Source of the DNA: Styela clava
Lineage: Eukaryota > Chordata > Ascidiacea > Stolidobranchia > Styelidae
Reading direction: 5' to 3'
NCBI RefSeq assembly: GCF_964204865.1
Contig: NC_135255.1
Coordinates: forward strand, 8,895,135-8,959,134
Length of the DNA: 64,000 nucleotides
Position 1 is the stretch's first letter. Each line of letters opens with the position of its first letter. Made by a program: the position numbers and the translations under genes. A model generated the notes under the pieces. It saw only the letters and a list, made by a program, of their open reading frames with translations, did no database searches and had not been told where the DNA came from. This document shows positions 26,646-36,910 of this stretch, one piece after another.

Positions 26646-29069
26646 ATGGCTGAAGATTCTGCACCGCAAATGCAACATGTGATCTCCTCTGGAACACCAG
26701 TTGCTAAGCATGACGATGCAGGCTCAACTGGTTCAGCTCATTCTGTTATTTCTAATGAGTCTGTGCGTGCAGAATACAATCTAAAGATGGCTCAACTCAA
26801 GTTGGAGCAATTTGATCAGGAAGAGAAACTAAAATCTGAGCTGTTAGAAGCAGAGAGAAGAAAAGCTGCTGAATTGCAAAGATTTCGGCTTGAACAAGAT
26901 TGTAAGGAAGCTGCTCTTATGGCTGAAATGTCAGTTCAGGAAAAAGTTCAGGAAAAAGTTCATTTTCTGGGAAATGTTTCTAGACCCAATCAAACGGTTA
27001 GTCCAGGCAAAAATGTTGACAATTCAAAGAGTAAGGCTGAAACGCAATTCTCTGAACATCTATACAAATTGACTCAAGCGATGCAGCAAGGCTTTTCACT
27101 TCCTCGTGCTAAGCCATTATCATTTGACCCTTTGAACTATTTTTCATTCATGAAATCTTTCGAAAATTTGATAGAAGGCCAGGCATACGATTTTCGCACT
27201 AAATTTCAACAATTAGAACTTGCATGCATTGGTGACGCTAAAAGGGTTATTAAGCGTTTTACTTATGAAGAAGATATTGAAACTGCATATTATTCTGCTT
27301 TGAATGGCCTAAAAGAGGAATTTGGTCGCCACGATCAAGTTATTGAAGCTTATCGTAAGAGTTTAACTGAGGGCCGTGTACTAAAGATGAATGATCTGTC
27401 TGCATTGCGGGAATATGCTTCTGAATTGAAAACATGCCTTGCAGTTTTAAAGGCATGGAAAAGGCCAAATGCAATGGATTTAAGTGAATTTCTAACTAGA
27501 ATTTTTGCACGTTTGCCAGAAGATCTTCAACGAATGTATTTTGCGGAGCTCTTAGCTTCTTCAAAAAGGTCAACGTTTGCTACTTTGGTAGACTTTGCTT
27601 GCAGAGTAGCTCGGATTACATCTGACTGTTGTGTAGCGTCTTACATGAAAAATGCTGCTCGGGTATCTGATAAAATTGCTAAGAATCGAACAAGGGATGC
27701 AATTTACACTGCAGTTTCGTCATCCGTTGACGATCAACTTGAAGCATCCGATGCCGTTCCCAGCTCTACTCTTCCAGAATGCTTGTTTTGTAAAGACTAT
27801 CACTCCATATATAAATGTGAAAAATTCATGGTGGAGCCTGTTGAGTCTCGTCGAAATTTTGCTCGCGTTCAACGTTTATGCTATAACTGTCTAAAACCCA
27901 ACCATATGGTTGGTAGTTGCCCTTCGCAAAGTAGATGCAGGGCTGAAGGATGTGGTGCTCGTCATCATACGTTGCTCCATATTGGTCATGTGAACAGAAA
28001 TAATCAGTCAGTCCCTGCGACAGTACATGGGGCCGGTAATAGCATTTTTTCATCTCTTTCAGTCAATAAAAATGTTTGCTATGTTAGACTTCAAGTTGCA
28101 CCTGTTAGGGTATTTCTCAATGACATGAAAAAATCAATTGAAGTGTATGCCTTTCTCGATCATGGAGCTACTCGCTCATTTTGTTCCAAGTCTTTATTAG
28201 ATAGAATGAATATTTCTGGTTCTTCTGAATCTTGTTTGATTAATGGTATAAATGACTCAAGGCAATATATTGGCCACAGGGTAAACCTCAAAGTACAGGG
28301 AATTGGGGAATCAACGGTTGTGAGATTAGATAATGTTTTGGCTTTAGACGCTCTTCCCGATTTAAGAGGTTCCTTACCAATCAATGATATTACTGCAAAA
28401 TATCCACATTTGTCTAATTTGAAGTTTTGTAACTTGAATGCTGATAACATTGATCTTTTGATCGGTGCTGATGTTCTTTCCAGATATCCACCAACAGAAT
28501 ATTTGCAAGGCGATGACAATGCTCCTACAGCATGTCATACAATTTTTGGTTGGACACTGTTTGGTCCGGATATTCTGCATGGAAACTCAGAAACCGAAGA
28601 AGTGTGCGATTCATTTTCTAATGCTAATTGTGTTTTTCATATTTCCAATCCTATTGTCAATGATTGTGATAGTTTCAGTGCTCCAATGTGTAAAGTTTGT
28701 GCCCATGAATTTGCTGATATTAATTGTGACCCATGTTTAACTGGTTTGTCTGTCAATGACAAGGGTCGTTTGCAAATAGGACTCCCGTGGAAGAGTGACA
28801 ACGTCAAACTTCCCAACAATAAAAGAATGGCAGAGACCAGATTAAGGTCTCTGAAACGTCGTTTTGAAACTGATAATGATTTTTTCTGTATGTATAGGTC
28901 TAAAATGAATGAGTATGTTGAAAATGGTTATGCCGAATTATGCCCTGATGCTTTTTCACATACTGATAAAACTTTTTATATTTGCCATCATGCTGTGATC
29001 ACATCGGGAAAATTTAGAATAATTTTTGATGGTAGCAGACTAGCAGTGTCTTCCAAGGCACTTCTCTGA
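26646..29069 (+). CDS. BEL/Pao Gag, protease and start of reverse transcriptase (807 aa)
   Basis: Starts 60 bp after the 5' LTR. Residues about 35-105 form a charged, Glu/Lys/Gln-rich likely coiled coil. A DUF1759-like Gag region follows (FMKSFENLIEGQAYDFRTKF). Zinc-knuckle cysteines come next: CYNCLKPNHMVGSCP, then CRAEGCGARHHTLLH. A retroviral-type aspartic protease region (DUF1758-like) has AFLDHGATRSFCS, where Asp-His-Gly stands in place of the usual Asp-Thr/Ser-Gly. The final 60 residues begin the reverse transcriptase (KFRIIFDGS) and stop at 29069, where the frame is lost. The fused gag-pol layout is usual for BEL/Pao. Confidence 0.92.
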   Translation: MAEDSAPQMQHVISSGTPVAKHDDAGSTGSAHSVISNESVRAEYNLKMAQLKLEQFDQEEKLKSELLEAERRKAAELQRFRLEQDCKEAALMAEMSVQEKVQEKVHFLGNVSRPNQTVSPGKNVDNSKSKAETQFSEHLYKLTQAMQQGFSLPRAKPLSFDPLNYFSFMKSFENLIEGQAYDFRTKFQQLELACIGDAKRVIKRFTYEEDIETAYYSALNGLKEEFGRHDQVIEAYRKSLTEGRVLKMNDLSALREYASELKTCLAVLKAWKRPNAMDLSEFLTRIFARLPEDLQRMYFAELLASSKRSTFATLVDFACRVARITSDCCVASYMKNAARVSDKIAKNRTRDAIYTAVSSSVDDQLEASDAVPSSTLPECLFCKDYHSIYKCEKFMVEPVESRRNFARVQRLCYNCLKPNHMVGSCPSQSRCRAEGCGARHHTLLHIGHVNRNNQSVPATVHGAGNSIFSSLSVNKNVCYVRLQVAPVRVFLNDMKKSIEVYAFLDHGATRSFCSKSLLDRMNISGSSESCLINGINDSRQYIGHRVNLKVQGIGESTVVRLDNVLALDALPDLRGSLPINDITAKYPHLSNLKFCNLNADNIDLLIGADVLSRYPPTEYLQGDDNAPTACHTIFGWTLFGPDILHGNSETEEVCDSFSNANCVFHISNPIVNDCDSFSAPMCKVCAHEFADINCDPCLTGLSVNDKGRLQIGLPWKSDNVKLPNNKRMAETRLRSLKRRFETDNDFFCMYRSKMNEYVENGYAELCPDAFSHTDKTFYICHHAVITSGKFRIIFDGSRLAVSSKALL

Positions 29070-29083
29070 ACCAGAACCTTCTT

Positions 29084-29326
29084 TTGGGTCCCGACTTGAA
29101 TAATGGCCTATTGGGTGTTTTGTTGCGTTTCCGTCAAGAACCCATTGCGTTCACTGGTGACATCAAGCATATGTTCCACCGAGTTAAAGTGAGCCCTATT
29201 GACCGTGATTCCATGCGTTTTTTGTGGTTTGAGGACGGTGACATGACAAAACCTGTCCTTGAGTATAGAATGTCGTCTCATTTTTTGGTTGTGTGTCTAG
29301 TCCTTGTGTTGCTACATTTGCTGTGA
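29084..29326 (+). pseudogene. BEL/Pao reverse transcriptase, palm segment in shifted frame
   Basis: Continues the reverse transcriptase after the break near 29060: GPDLNNGLLGVLLRFRQEPI, FTGDIKHMFHRVKV (first catalytic Asp in TGDIKHMF) and SMRFLWFEDGDM. It leaves frame again near 29280, just before the SSPCVAT block of the next segment. Confidence 0.85.
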
Positions 29327-30687
29327 GAAAGGTTGCTGATGATAATTTGAGTGGTGCTGATTTTGACACTGTTCAAACACTTGAGAGAAATATGTATGTT
29401 GATGATGTTTTGAAAAGTTGCGAGTCGTCTGAGAAAGCTATTAGTTTGATTAATCAATTGTGTGAATTGACTGAAACAAAGGGGTTTCATATGACAAAAT
29501 TTGCTAGTAATTCAAGTGAAGTTAATTCATCAATTCCTAATTCGGAACTTGCTCCCTCACTGAAATGTTTGGATTTGAATGGGTCTGGTGTTCACCACGC
29601 CCTTGGTGTGAAATGGAATATGGGGCCGGATGAACTGAAAGTGTGTGTGGATATTGAACCAAAGCAAGCAACTCGTAGGGGTATATTGAGTGCTGTTTCG
29701 TCTATTTTTGATCCACTTGGCCTAGTCTCACCTTTTGTTTTGCCTGCTAAGCGTATATTGCAAGATTTGTCTAGTGAGGATTTTTCATGGGATGATACTA
29801 TTTGTCATAGTCATAAGGTTCGATGGGAGAATTGGGTTTCACAGTTGCCAATCTTGAATGATGTTTCAGTCCCTAGATGTTACAAGCCACCTGGTTTTAC
29901 GCCAATTGATATACAATTGCATTGTTTTTGTGATGCCTCTCAAGATGGTTATGTTGCGGTTGCGTATTTACGCTACATAGATGCTAATGGTTCTGTTCAT
30001 GTTTCATTTGTGAAAAGTGTATCAAGAATTACACCTAAGCGACCTATCACGGTTGTCCGCTTAGAATTGATGTCAGCTGTCGTTGCTGCTGAGTTGTCCC
30101 AGTCCATCAAAAGAGAATTGGACTATGAGATGTGTTCCTACTATTTTTGGACCGATAGTATGTCTGTTTTGCAAATGATTAATAATCGCTCTGAAAGGTT
30201 TAAAATTTTTGTCTCTAATCGTATTGCCCTAATTCATTCATTGTCTAAAGTTGAATCTTGGTTTCATGTGAGCTCTGAATTGAATCCTGCGGATGTTCTA
30301 TCTCGAGGAGTTATGCCCAAACATCTACCAAAAATGTCTGTTTGGTTTGCCGGTCCAGAATTTTTGAAATTAGATCGCTCTCATTGGCCCAAACCTTGTT
30401 CTGTGAAATGTGACGATAATTTTGCCTCTGAGGTTAAAGTTAATTTTGTCTCTACAAGTTCTAATGAATTTGCCTCTGTTTTTGATTTGCTCAAACGCTT
30501 CTCTTGTTTCGAAAAATTGTGCCAAAGTGTTGGGTGGTTGCTCCGTTTTAAAGCATACATGAAATGGAAGTTTTGCAGTGGTCCAAGACCGCCTGTGGGA
30601 AACTTGAGTGTTGATGAGTTGGAATTTGCTATGCATAATGTGATGAGTCTGGTTCAGTTGGATTCCATCTCGCCTAGTTTGTTGTAG
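29293..30687 (+). pseudogene. BEL/Pao reverse transcriptase C-part and RNase H
   Basis: SSPCVATFAVRKVADDN leads to MYVDDVLKS, the catalytic YVDD motif of the polymerase. A Pao-type connection follows (GILSAVSSIFDPLGLVSPFV). RNase H has FCDASQDGYVAVAYL, RLELMSAVVAAEL and FWTDSMSVLQMI, giving the Asp, Glu and Asp metal ligands. It ends NPADVLSRG, then a linker, and an in-frame TAG at 30685-30687 that cuts it from the integrase in the same frame. Confidence 0.9.
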
Positions 30688-31569
30688 TTGGGTTCCCGAG
30701 TGAATGATAGTTCTCCCCCTTCAAGTAGCAATTTGAAACCATCCACGAGTAATTCTTCGAAGTTATTGTTGAAGTTGAATCCATTTTTTGATGAAAATTG
30801 TCATGTGTGGCGAGTTGGTGGACGACTGAAGCATTCCAATTTGCCTTACAGTCAGAGGTATCCAATTATTCTGCCCCAAAGTCATCATGTCACTGAGTTG
30901 ATTGTACATATGTATCATTGCAGGGAGGGTCATTGTGGTACTTTGCATACATTATCTGCTCTAAGAGGAAAGTTTTGGATCCTCAGAGGTCAGTCTGAGG
31001 TTCGGCGAATATTGGCCAAATGTATGGTTTGCAAGTTACGTTCGGCAAAGTTTAGTAGTCAATGGATGGCACCTCTCCCTAAATTTAGGATTGAACCTGG
31101 TCGAACTCCTTTTGATAAATGTTCAGTAGATTTGTTTGGTCCACTCAAGGTTAAATGCGGTAGGCGTGAGTTGAAACGTTATGGTTGTATTTTTACATGT
31201 TTAGCCACGCGAGCTTGTCATATTGAGTGTGTTGAGTCGATGGATACACCATCCTTTTTGAATGCTTTGTTTCGTTTTTCTGATCGTAGGAATACTCCGT
31301 CACTTATTTATTGTGACAATGGTTCAAATTTCATTGGTGCAAAGAATGTGTTGGCTCAAGGCATGAACAATTTGGATTCTACCCGTATTGAAGGTGAATT
31401 GACACGGAAGGGAATTATATGGGAACATAGTCCTCCTTCCGCCCCTTGGCAAAATGGTGTTACGGAAAAGATGGTTCATTTAACTAAACGTATTTTGTAT
31501 GCTCTTGTAGAAAGAGCACACAAGATTTTTCCCTTATTTTATTTCTCACAGGCGTTGAGAGAATTTTGA
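30688..31569 (+). pseudogene. BEL/Pao integrase catalytic region
   Basis: In the same frame as the preceding segment past the TAG stop. A His2Cys2-type N-terminal zinc region (HMYHCREGHCGTLHTL ... CMVCKLR) precedes the catalytic core. The core has SVDLFGPLKV (Asp), IYCDNGSNFIG (Asp) and WQNGVTEKM (Glu), the D,D,E triad that inserts the cDNA. The frame is lost near 31560 before LREF and the stop at 31569; the homologous protein continues from 31566 in another frame. Confidence 0.9.
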
Positions 31570-31997
31570 ATGATAGGCCAATCACGCCACTGAGCGATGA
31601 TTGTAGAGATTTTGCTGCCCTGTCGCCCAGTGCGATTTTGCATGGTTGTCTTGACACCTCCCTCCCTGCCGATCGATTTTTGAAAACTGACGAGTATAGG
31701 GATTGTTGGCGCAGTGTTCAACGTCTATTGGATATGTTTTGGTCAAGATGGACCAAGGAGTATTTGCCCCTCTTGCAGTCTCGCAAGAAGTGGACCTTGT
31801 CTGGTCGTAATCTGAAAGTTGGTGATCTGGTTCTTGTTCATAATGAGAATTTACCGCGTGGTTCTTGGCCTAAGACCATTGTTGAGAAAGTTTTTCCGGA
31901 TGGTGATGGCATGGTGCGTAGGGTCGAAATTAGAACTGCTACATCTAGTGCTATGCGGGATGTAAGACGGCTGTGCTTACTTGAGGGTAGTGAATGA
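31566..31997 (+). pseudogene. BEL/Pao integrase C-terminal domain (DUF5641-like)
   Basis: NDRPITPLSDDCRDFAALSP, RSVQRLLDMFWSRWTKEYLP, LKVGDLVLVHNENLPRG and ASSAMRDVRRLCLL-type ending match the C-terminal tail of Pao integrases. It stops at 31997, 101 bp before the 3' LTR. Nothing else is coded in that gap. Confidence 0.85.
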
Positions 31998-32098
31998 TGT
32001 TGTTTGATATTTATATTTTCGTGTTTTGGGCTAGCTGCTTGTGTTTGGTAAATGATTCTAGTTTCCCTGAAATTTGAATAATTTCCCGGGGCCGGTTA

Positions 32099-32599
32099 TG
32101 TTCACGCTAGCCTAATATCGCATTTTTTATGGTCCTACATCCGGGGCTTTGCTCAGCTGCTTTCTAGGATTTTCGATGGGAAGTGCGCTTATCTCAGTTT
32201 AGGGTTAGTAATGCTAAATTTTGTGGGTTTCTGGCTTATATGGGTTTCATTAGACAGACTTTATATTGTTGCAGATTGTGTTGTTCTATGTACGCTGAAC
32301 GTTGTTAATCGTTTGCTATAATAACTGATATCTAAAATTTGCATTGCCGTTTGCCATCTTCAATCTTTACAAAGAAAATTACATTGCTGCATTGGTTTTC
32401 GTTTCTACAACTTGTGTTCTGTGTGTTTCACTGGAATCTGGATTGGGTCATCGCTGTCAGTTTTTCAGTTCAAGGTAAACGCATTTCAACTAGCAAACCA
32501 GAGAATTAGGCAACATCAAATCTCAAATTATCAATAGAAAACGCTGGCATCTCAAGGGGTCTGGCGTGGGATAGTTCTAAATGATCACTGTCCTGAACA
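32099..32599 (+). repeat. 3' LTR of BEL/Pao element
   Basis: 501 bp copy of 26085-26585 with the same TG...CA ends, followed directly by the GGAGC target duplication and the resumed hAT transposase frame. Confidence 0.93.
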
Positions 32600-33341
32600 G
32601 GAGCATCTGGACAATGCAGTAAAATACCGAACATTCGGAAATGTTAATATTGCAGCACAGTTGGATGAAGGACGCACGGTTTCTATTCGTCGGCACAACC
32701 AAAACGTCGAGAAAAACCGCCATGTTCTCGCATCCCTAGATACAGTATTGAGAGATCATCTTGATGCCGCAACTGTTTCGAAAGGGACATCTAAGGATAT
32801 CCAAAATGATTTGCTCGACTCAATGTATAAAATTTATTTACAACATTTGGCTCTGGAAATTGAGAATTGCCAGTTCCTTTCGATTCAGTCTGACGAGACA
32901 ACTGACATCACGTGCGTTTCCCAACTGGCTGTGATTTTTCGGTTTGTGAAAGATGGTAAACCTACCGAGAGATTTCATAGCTTTGTACCAAACGTTGATC
33001 GCACGGCTTGCGGGATATCGGCTGTACTGAAAGAAGTGTTACAGCCTTACAGCGCGAAGTCAAAATTGATAGCTCAAACTTATGACGGCGCGGCAGTCAT
33101 GAGTGGGTCGAAACATGGTGTTCAAGTTTATATAAAAGAAGATTTTCCTCATGCACATTTTTTACATTGTTACGCACACCAAGTTAACCTCGTTATTAAA
33201 AATATGTGTCTTGGAACTTCCAATCACGCGTGGTGCAGGGCGTGTCCGAAATTAGGTCTGAGCTCAATGGCATTCAGAGCTCTCCGGTTTGGGACGAACG
33301 CTCTGTGAGGGAGGCGGCAGGTCTAAAGCGTCTGCTAGAAG

Positions 33342-34091
33342 ATGGTGAGTTTTCATTTTTTCTCCACAATATTCTATCACGTGGATGTATTATACGGCGC
33401 ATTGCAGTCAAGGCTAATGGATGTAGCGTCTGTGCAGTCGTGTATTTCAGACTTCTGCGATGCTGTATCTCGTATCCGGGAAACAATAAAATACGACGAC
33501 ACATGGAGTGCTTCTTTACGCCGCGGGCAAACAACGCAGCGTTTGATTTTGTCTGCAAAGGAATGCTGTGACATTCTGGTGAATCAAATAGGCGATCGTC
33601 TGCGCACTGAACACCTTGCCGCGTTCTCTTTGATGAACCCCAAAAATTTTTCAAAATTTGCACGTCAATTTCCCATCCATTTGTTGGCTACTGTCTCCAA
33701 ATTTTACCCCATGATAAACGTGGGTAAATTGGAAAATGAATTGCGATGTATATACACCAATCAAACTTTTTTGAACATCACATCAACTTGCGCGCTCTAT
33801 GGGTTCCTCATAGATAACACTCTAGTAACTACCTTTGCGGCGTCTGCAAAATTTCTGGACATCATTTTGACGACGCCTATTTCTTCCGCCGACGCAGAGC
33901 GAACATTCAGCACGCTGAAACGTATTAAAACGTATCTCAGAAACACAATGAAGCAAGATAGATTAAATTCCTTGGCTGTTTTATCCATTCACAGAGACGT
34001 TATTTCTGAGATGCATGACTTTAATCAGCGCGTTATTGAGCATTTTGCTTCCAAGAAACCGCGGCGTGTTGCATATATGTTCAAGCAGTAG
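33342..34091 (+). pseudogene. hAT transposase C-terminal region with dimerisation domain
   Basis: 249 codons open to the stop at 34091. Early blocks FYHVDVLYGALQSRLMD and RIRETIKYDD are followed by SSADAERTFSTLKRIKTYLR and MKQDRLNSLAVLSIH, the conserved hAT C-terminal dimerisation motif with the third acidic catalytic residue. The preceding frame (33206-33341: SELNGIQSSPVWDERSVREA, KRLLEDG) joins it only through a frame change near 33345. It shares the arm that is duplicated in reverse at 24463-25695. Confidence 0.88.
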
Positions 34092-35164
34092 AAGTCTAGC
34101 AGCATATATATCTATGAGTGAGCGACGCATGTCCTTATCTTTGCATTAACTTTCCTTTCTTCATAGTAACGTTTTATACCTTATTTTAGGTTTTGTCTGA
34201 TTTCCCGAAGTTTCTGTTAATATGTCATTGTATTTATCTGGGTAAATATTGCCTTTCCTTTTGAAAGAGGTTTCAAAATAAACTATGTTTATATTTATTA
34301 ATCCCTTGACTTGGACCGGTTTTAAAGACACTTTCTTATCGTTAAAAATTGTCGCTTTTGCCGATTGATTGTTACCGATGGAATGGTTTTTATACTCATA
34401 AAATGATGGGAGAACTTACAGCGCTCATCCTGTCCCCGTAGATGGGGGTGACTTGGTCCCGCAGTAGCTTGCCCCGGTTGTCAAAATGACCACGCGCCGC
34501 CACTGTTCTGAAGTATAAGTGCTGTAAAACCAGTCGCGGCGACGGGTCTTCAAATTTATTACATTATAATGTACAACTTCGATGAAATTTTGTACGTTAT
34601 AAGTACGCTTCGATGAAATTCATTAGGACGCACAATGTGCTAGGCATGAGATCATTTACATTCTATAATTTATGGAGCAACTGTTGCAACAGCTCGTTGA
34701 ATTAAGAAAAAAAAATTATAGTCGCTTTGGGTATGGCACATCAGCAATCTCACCTTATGGCAAATGTAAATAGATATGAAGACAGGTGAAATCGGACTTT
34801 AAGCTTGCGAGCATTGCGATAATACATCAATATAAGTGCTAAATTCACTGCATGCTTCCGAAAACAAATAGCTAGCCAATCCGGGAGGCGGACAACTGGA
34901 CTACACGGACAACTCACCAGAGACAACTCGACTACAGAGAGGCCTGGTGAGTTGTCCGTCTTTTCGCATTTTCTACGACGGTGTTTTAGGTCTATAGAAG
35001 TGTGATTTTGATATTTTTAGGGCTCAAATGTCAAGAAAAATACATAAATATTCTCCAGAAAGCATTTTTATTTGTATAAGTAGCTTATTTCCCCCATGTT
35101 ATATGAACACAAATACAGTCTACAGACGAAATTGGAGTAATCATTTTTTATGTGTCTGAATAAA

Positions 35165-35345
35165 AATAGCGGCACCTTGTGACGTGTTCATATATTTGAG
35201 CATAACTCTCTTGTTGAACACGTAGAGGACATAACGATCGTTTTGTTGTTCTTGTTCAATGACACGTTATGAAGAAATCGCATTTTGCTTTGAAATTTTT
35301 AATGGCTGAAGATGGAATTTTTCTCCAGAAGGCTATCACTTTTAT
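35165..35345 (+). repeat. Dispersed repeat family copy B
   Basis: Contains CATATATTTGAGCATAACTC directly joined to CACGTAGAGGACATAACGATCG, then GTTGTTCTTGTTCAATGACACG and TTTCTCCAGAAGGCTATCAC. The blocks are those of copy A (10976-11225, opposite strand) but their order is rotated, as if two copies lie in tandem or the unit is circularly permuted. Confidence 0.6.
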
Positions 35346-36239
35346 TTATTTCCAAATTTTCTGTGGACTTCTTTCACTTTTTCTGTGAAAGAGATTCGTT
35401 TTTTGTGTGCGAATTGGTGATCAGAATGAAAAATAGCGGAATGAATGAATGGAGCGAACGTGATTCTTGCTCGCTAAGAGTTGTTGTGAACTGCGCGGTA
35501 CCGTATGTTAGTCATTGGCGGTACCCGTACATGGTGTTATAATACAGTAGTGTTTCGGATCGCTGGTGTTACTGCAGTTGCAAGTCGGTTGCAAGTCATC
35601 TTGCAATTTTAACTGAAGCTGGCACAAGACAAGAACTGGTGAAAATAGGCCAGTTCCGGTACCGTAACGCAGCACGGTGACTTACTATTGCACAAATTCG
35701 AGTTTTGTATAATAACGTATTAGTTTATTTTGATAACAGAAAATGAATTGAGTTTGTTCATGCCAAAGAAGAACCATTCCACGATCGAATACCGGTATCA
35801 GGCTTACAGGTACGGTATGGTACTGAGTTAAGGCACCGGTGACATACCACAGTGAATTGCGCTCTCATCTTTTTGTTACAGCTTTGCCGTAAATAACGAA
35901 AGTATGCTTAGGAAGAAGCATTACAACCTCTCCGATAATTTTTAACATGTGACGTAGGTAAGTGCCAAAGCATATCAAGTTCATTTACATGTTTACTCTT
36001 GCTGCATTTGCAGTCAAATTAACGTATTCCATCTTATTTGTACGCTTGCACAGCTGCTATGTTTATGCTCATCTTTTTGCTTTTTTCATTACATTTCGGC
36101 GGTAAACAACATCAATATGCCAATAAAGAAGCATTACAATCTTTCCAATAGTGTTCAACGTGTTATGAAATAAAGTGGTCGCGGTTTTATCAATGCAAAA
36201 CATATGTGCTTGTTTAACAGCGTGATGTAATTATTGTAA

Positions 36240-36285
36240 ATAGCTTTCGTGTCCATATATTTGAGCATTGCTCTCTTGTATTAAA
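36240..36285 (+). repeat. Dispersed repeat family fragment C
   Basis: Only the end block GTGTCCATATATTTGAGCAT followed by TGCTCTCTTGT is present. Confidence 0.55.
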
Positions 36286-36482
36286 TATATATATTGGTAG
36301 GCCTACTAAATAGCCTGTCGTTGGAAAATGTTGAATCTTTATTTTGTCATATCTATATATATTTTACATTATATATTGAATGTAAGTTTTCTTCGTTTTT
36401 CACTGGTTTTAATTGTTTGAGACTAGGCACAGACAGAATATTTCTAAGGGTCCGTGTTATAAAAAAGTTTAAAACCCTGCTA

Positions 36483-36910
36483 CAGTGGTGAGCTGTAGCC
36501 GGAACGCAGCGGAACGGCGTTCCGGTTGTCAGACATTTTACTATTGCTACTATTTACTACTATTTTACATTTTATTATTGTGGTACAAAAAGTCCACTTT
36601 CTCTGGTAAACTTAGGTAATAATTTATGTTTTATTACATCATATTAAGTCTTTTTACGTCACATCACGCAAATAATTAGTACAGCAGTAACGTGTAACAG
36701 ATGTTTCCACGACCTTTGACCCTATGAAATTCATTCTATACCTTTCTAATATTAAGATTTGTATTGAATTGCTTAGAATACTCTTATAATTTTACACAAA
36801 CATATTTCATATAATTTCTTTGCAGTTCTGTAAACGTCGCGTCGTGAATATATTACATTTTTGCGAATTAGGTGCGTTCCGGTTGTAACGATATTTTCAG
36901 CTCATCACTG
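36483..36910. mobile_element. 428 bp hAT-type MITE
   Basis: CAGTGGTGAGCTG at the left matches CAGCTCATCACTG at the right in reverse complement. Inner mirrored blocks are CGTTCCGGTTGT. Flanked by CCCTGCTA (36475-36482) and CCCTGCTT (36911-36918), an 8 bp duplication with one mismatch. No open frame of note. Confidence 0.82.

Larger units (their letters stand above)
26085..32599 (+). mobile_element. BEL/Pao LTR retrotransposon, 6.5 kb, nested in the hAT
   Basis: Two 501 bp LTRs beginning TGTTCACG and ending TCCTGAACA enclose gag, protease, reverse transcriptase, RNase H and integrase in BEL/Pao order. The insertion site is marked by a 5 bp duplication GGAGC (26080-26084 and 32600-32604), within the 4-6 bp range of LTR elements. 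It interrupts the hAT transposase gene in the same orientation. The internal coding region has two or three frame breaks and one in-frame stop. Confidence 0.95.
25757..33308 (+). pseudogene. hAT transposase, N-terminal and central part, split by BEL/Pao
   Basis: Segment 1 is 25757-26084, starting MNKVDALLHTPFSQM. It has a TTF-type zinc finger (WYKKHEWLCYSEDKNALFCF...CLFF, then a CKFGFRDLKHL block). Segment 2 is 32605-33308. If the insertion and one target-duplication copy are skipped, the frame continues exactly: the His codon is split as C at 26084 and AT at 32605. Segment 2 has SIQSDETTD and AQTYDGAAVMSG, carrying the two early acidic residues of the hAT catalytic site, and FLHCYAHQVNLVIKN (DUF4371-like). 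After about 33205 the frame wanders and homology jumps towards the C-terminal region, so an internal deletion is likely. Related domesticated proteins are ZMYM/ZBED-like, but here the terminal repeats show it is a transposon. Confidence 0.88.
24359..34505 (+). mobile_element. hAT transposon with internal inverted self-duplication, interrupted by a BEL/Pao element
   Basis: The left terminus CAGTGGCGGCGCGT (24359) and right terminus ACGCGCCGCCACTG (34505) are perfect inverted repeats. They are flanked by an exact 8 bp duplication TTCTGAAG (24351-24358 and 34506-34513). Inside, 24463-25695 is an inverted copy (about 98% by eye) of the 3' end 33272-34505, complete with its own CAGTGGCGGCGCGT tip. 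Between the arms lies the 5' part of a transposase gene, split at 26084 by a BEL/Pao retrotransposon. Without that insertion the element would be about 3.6 kb. Confidence 0.9.
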
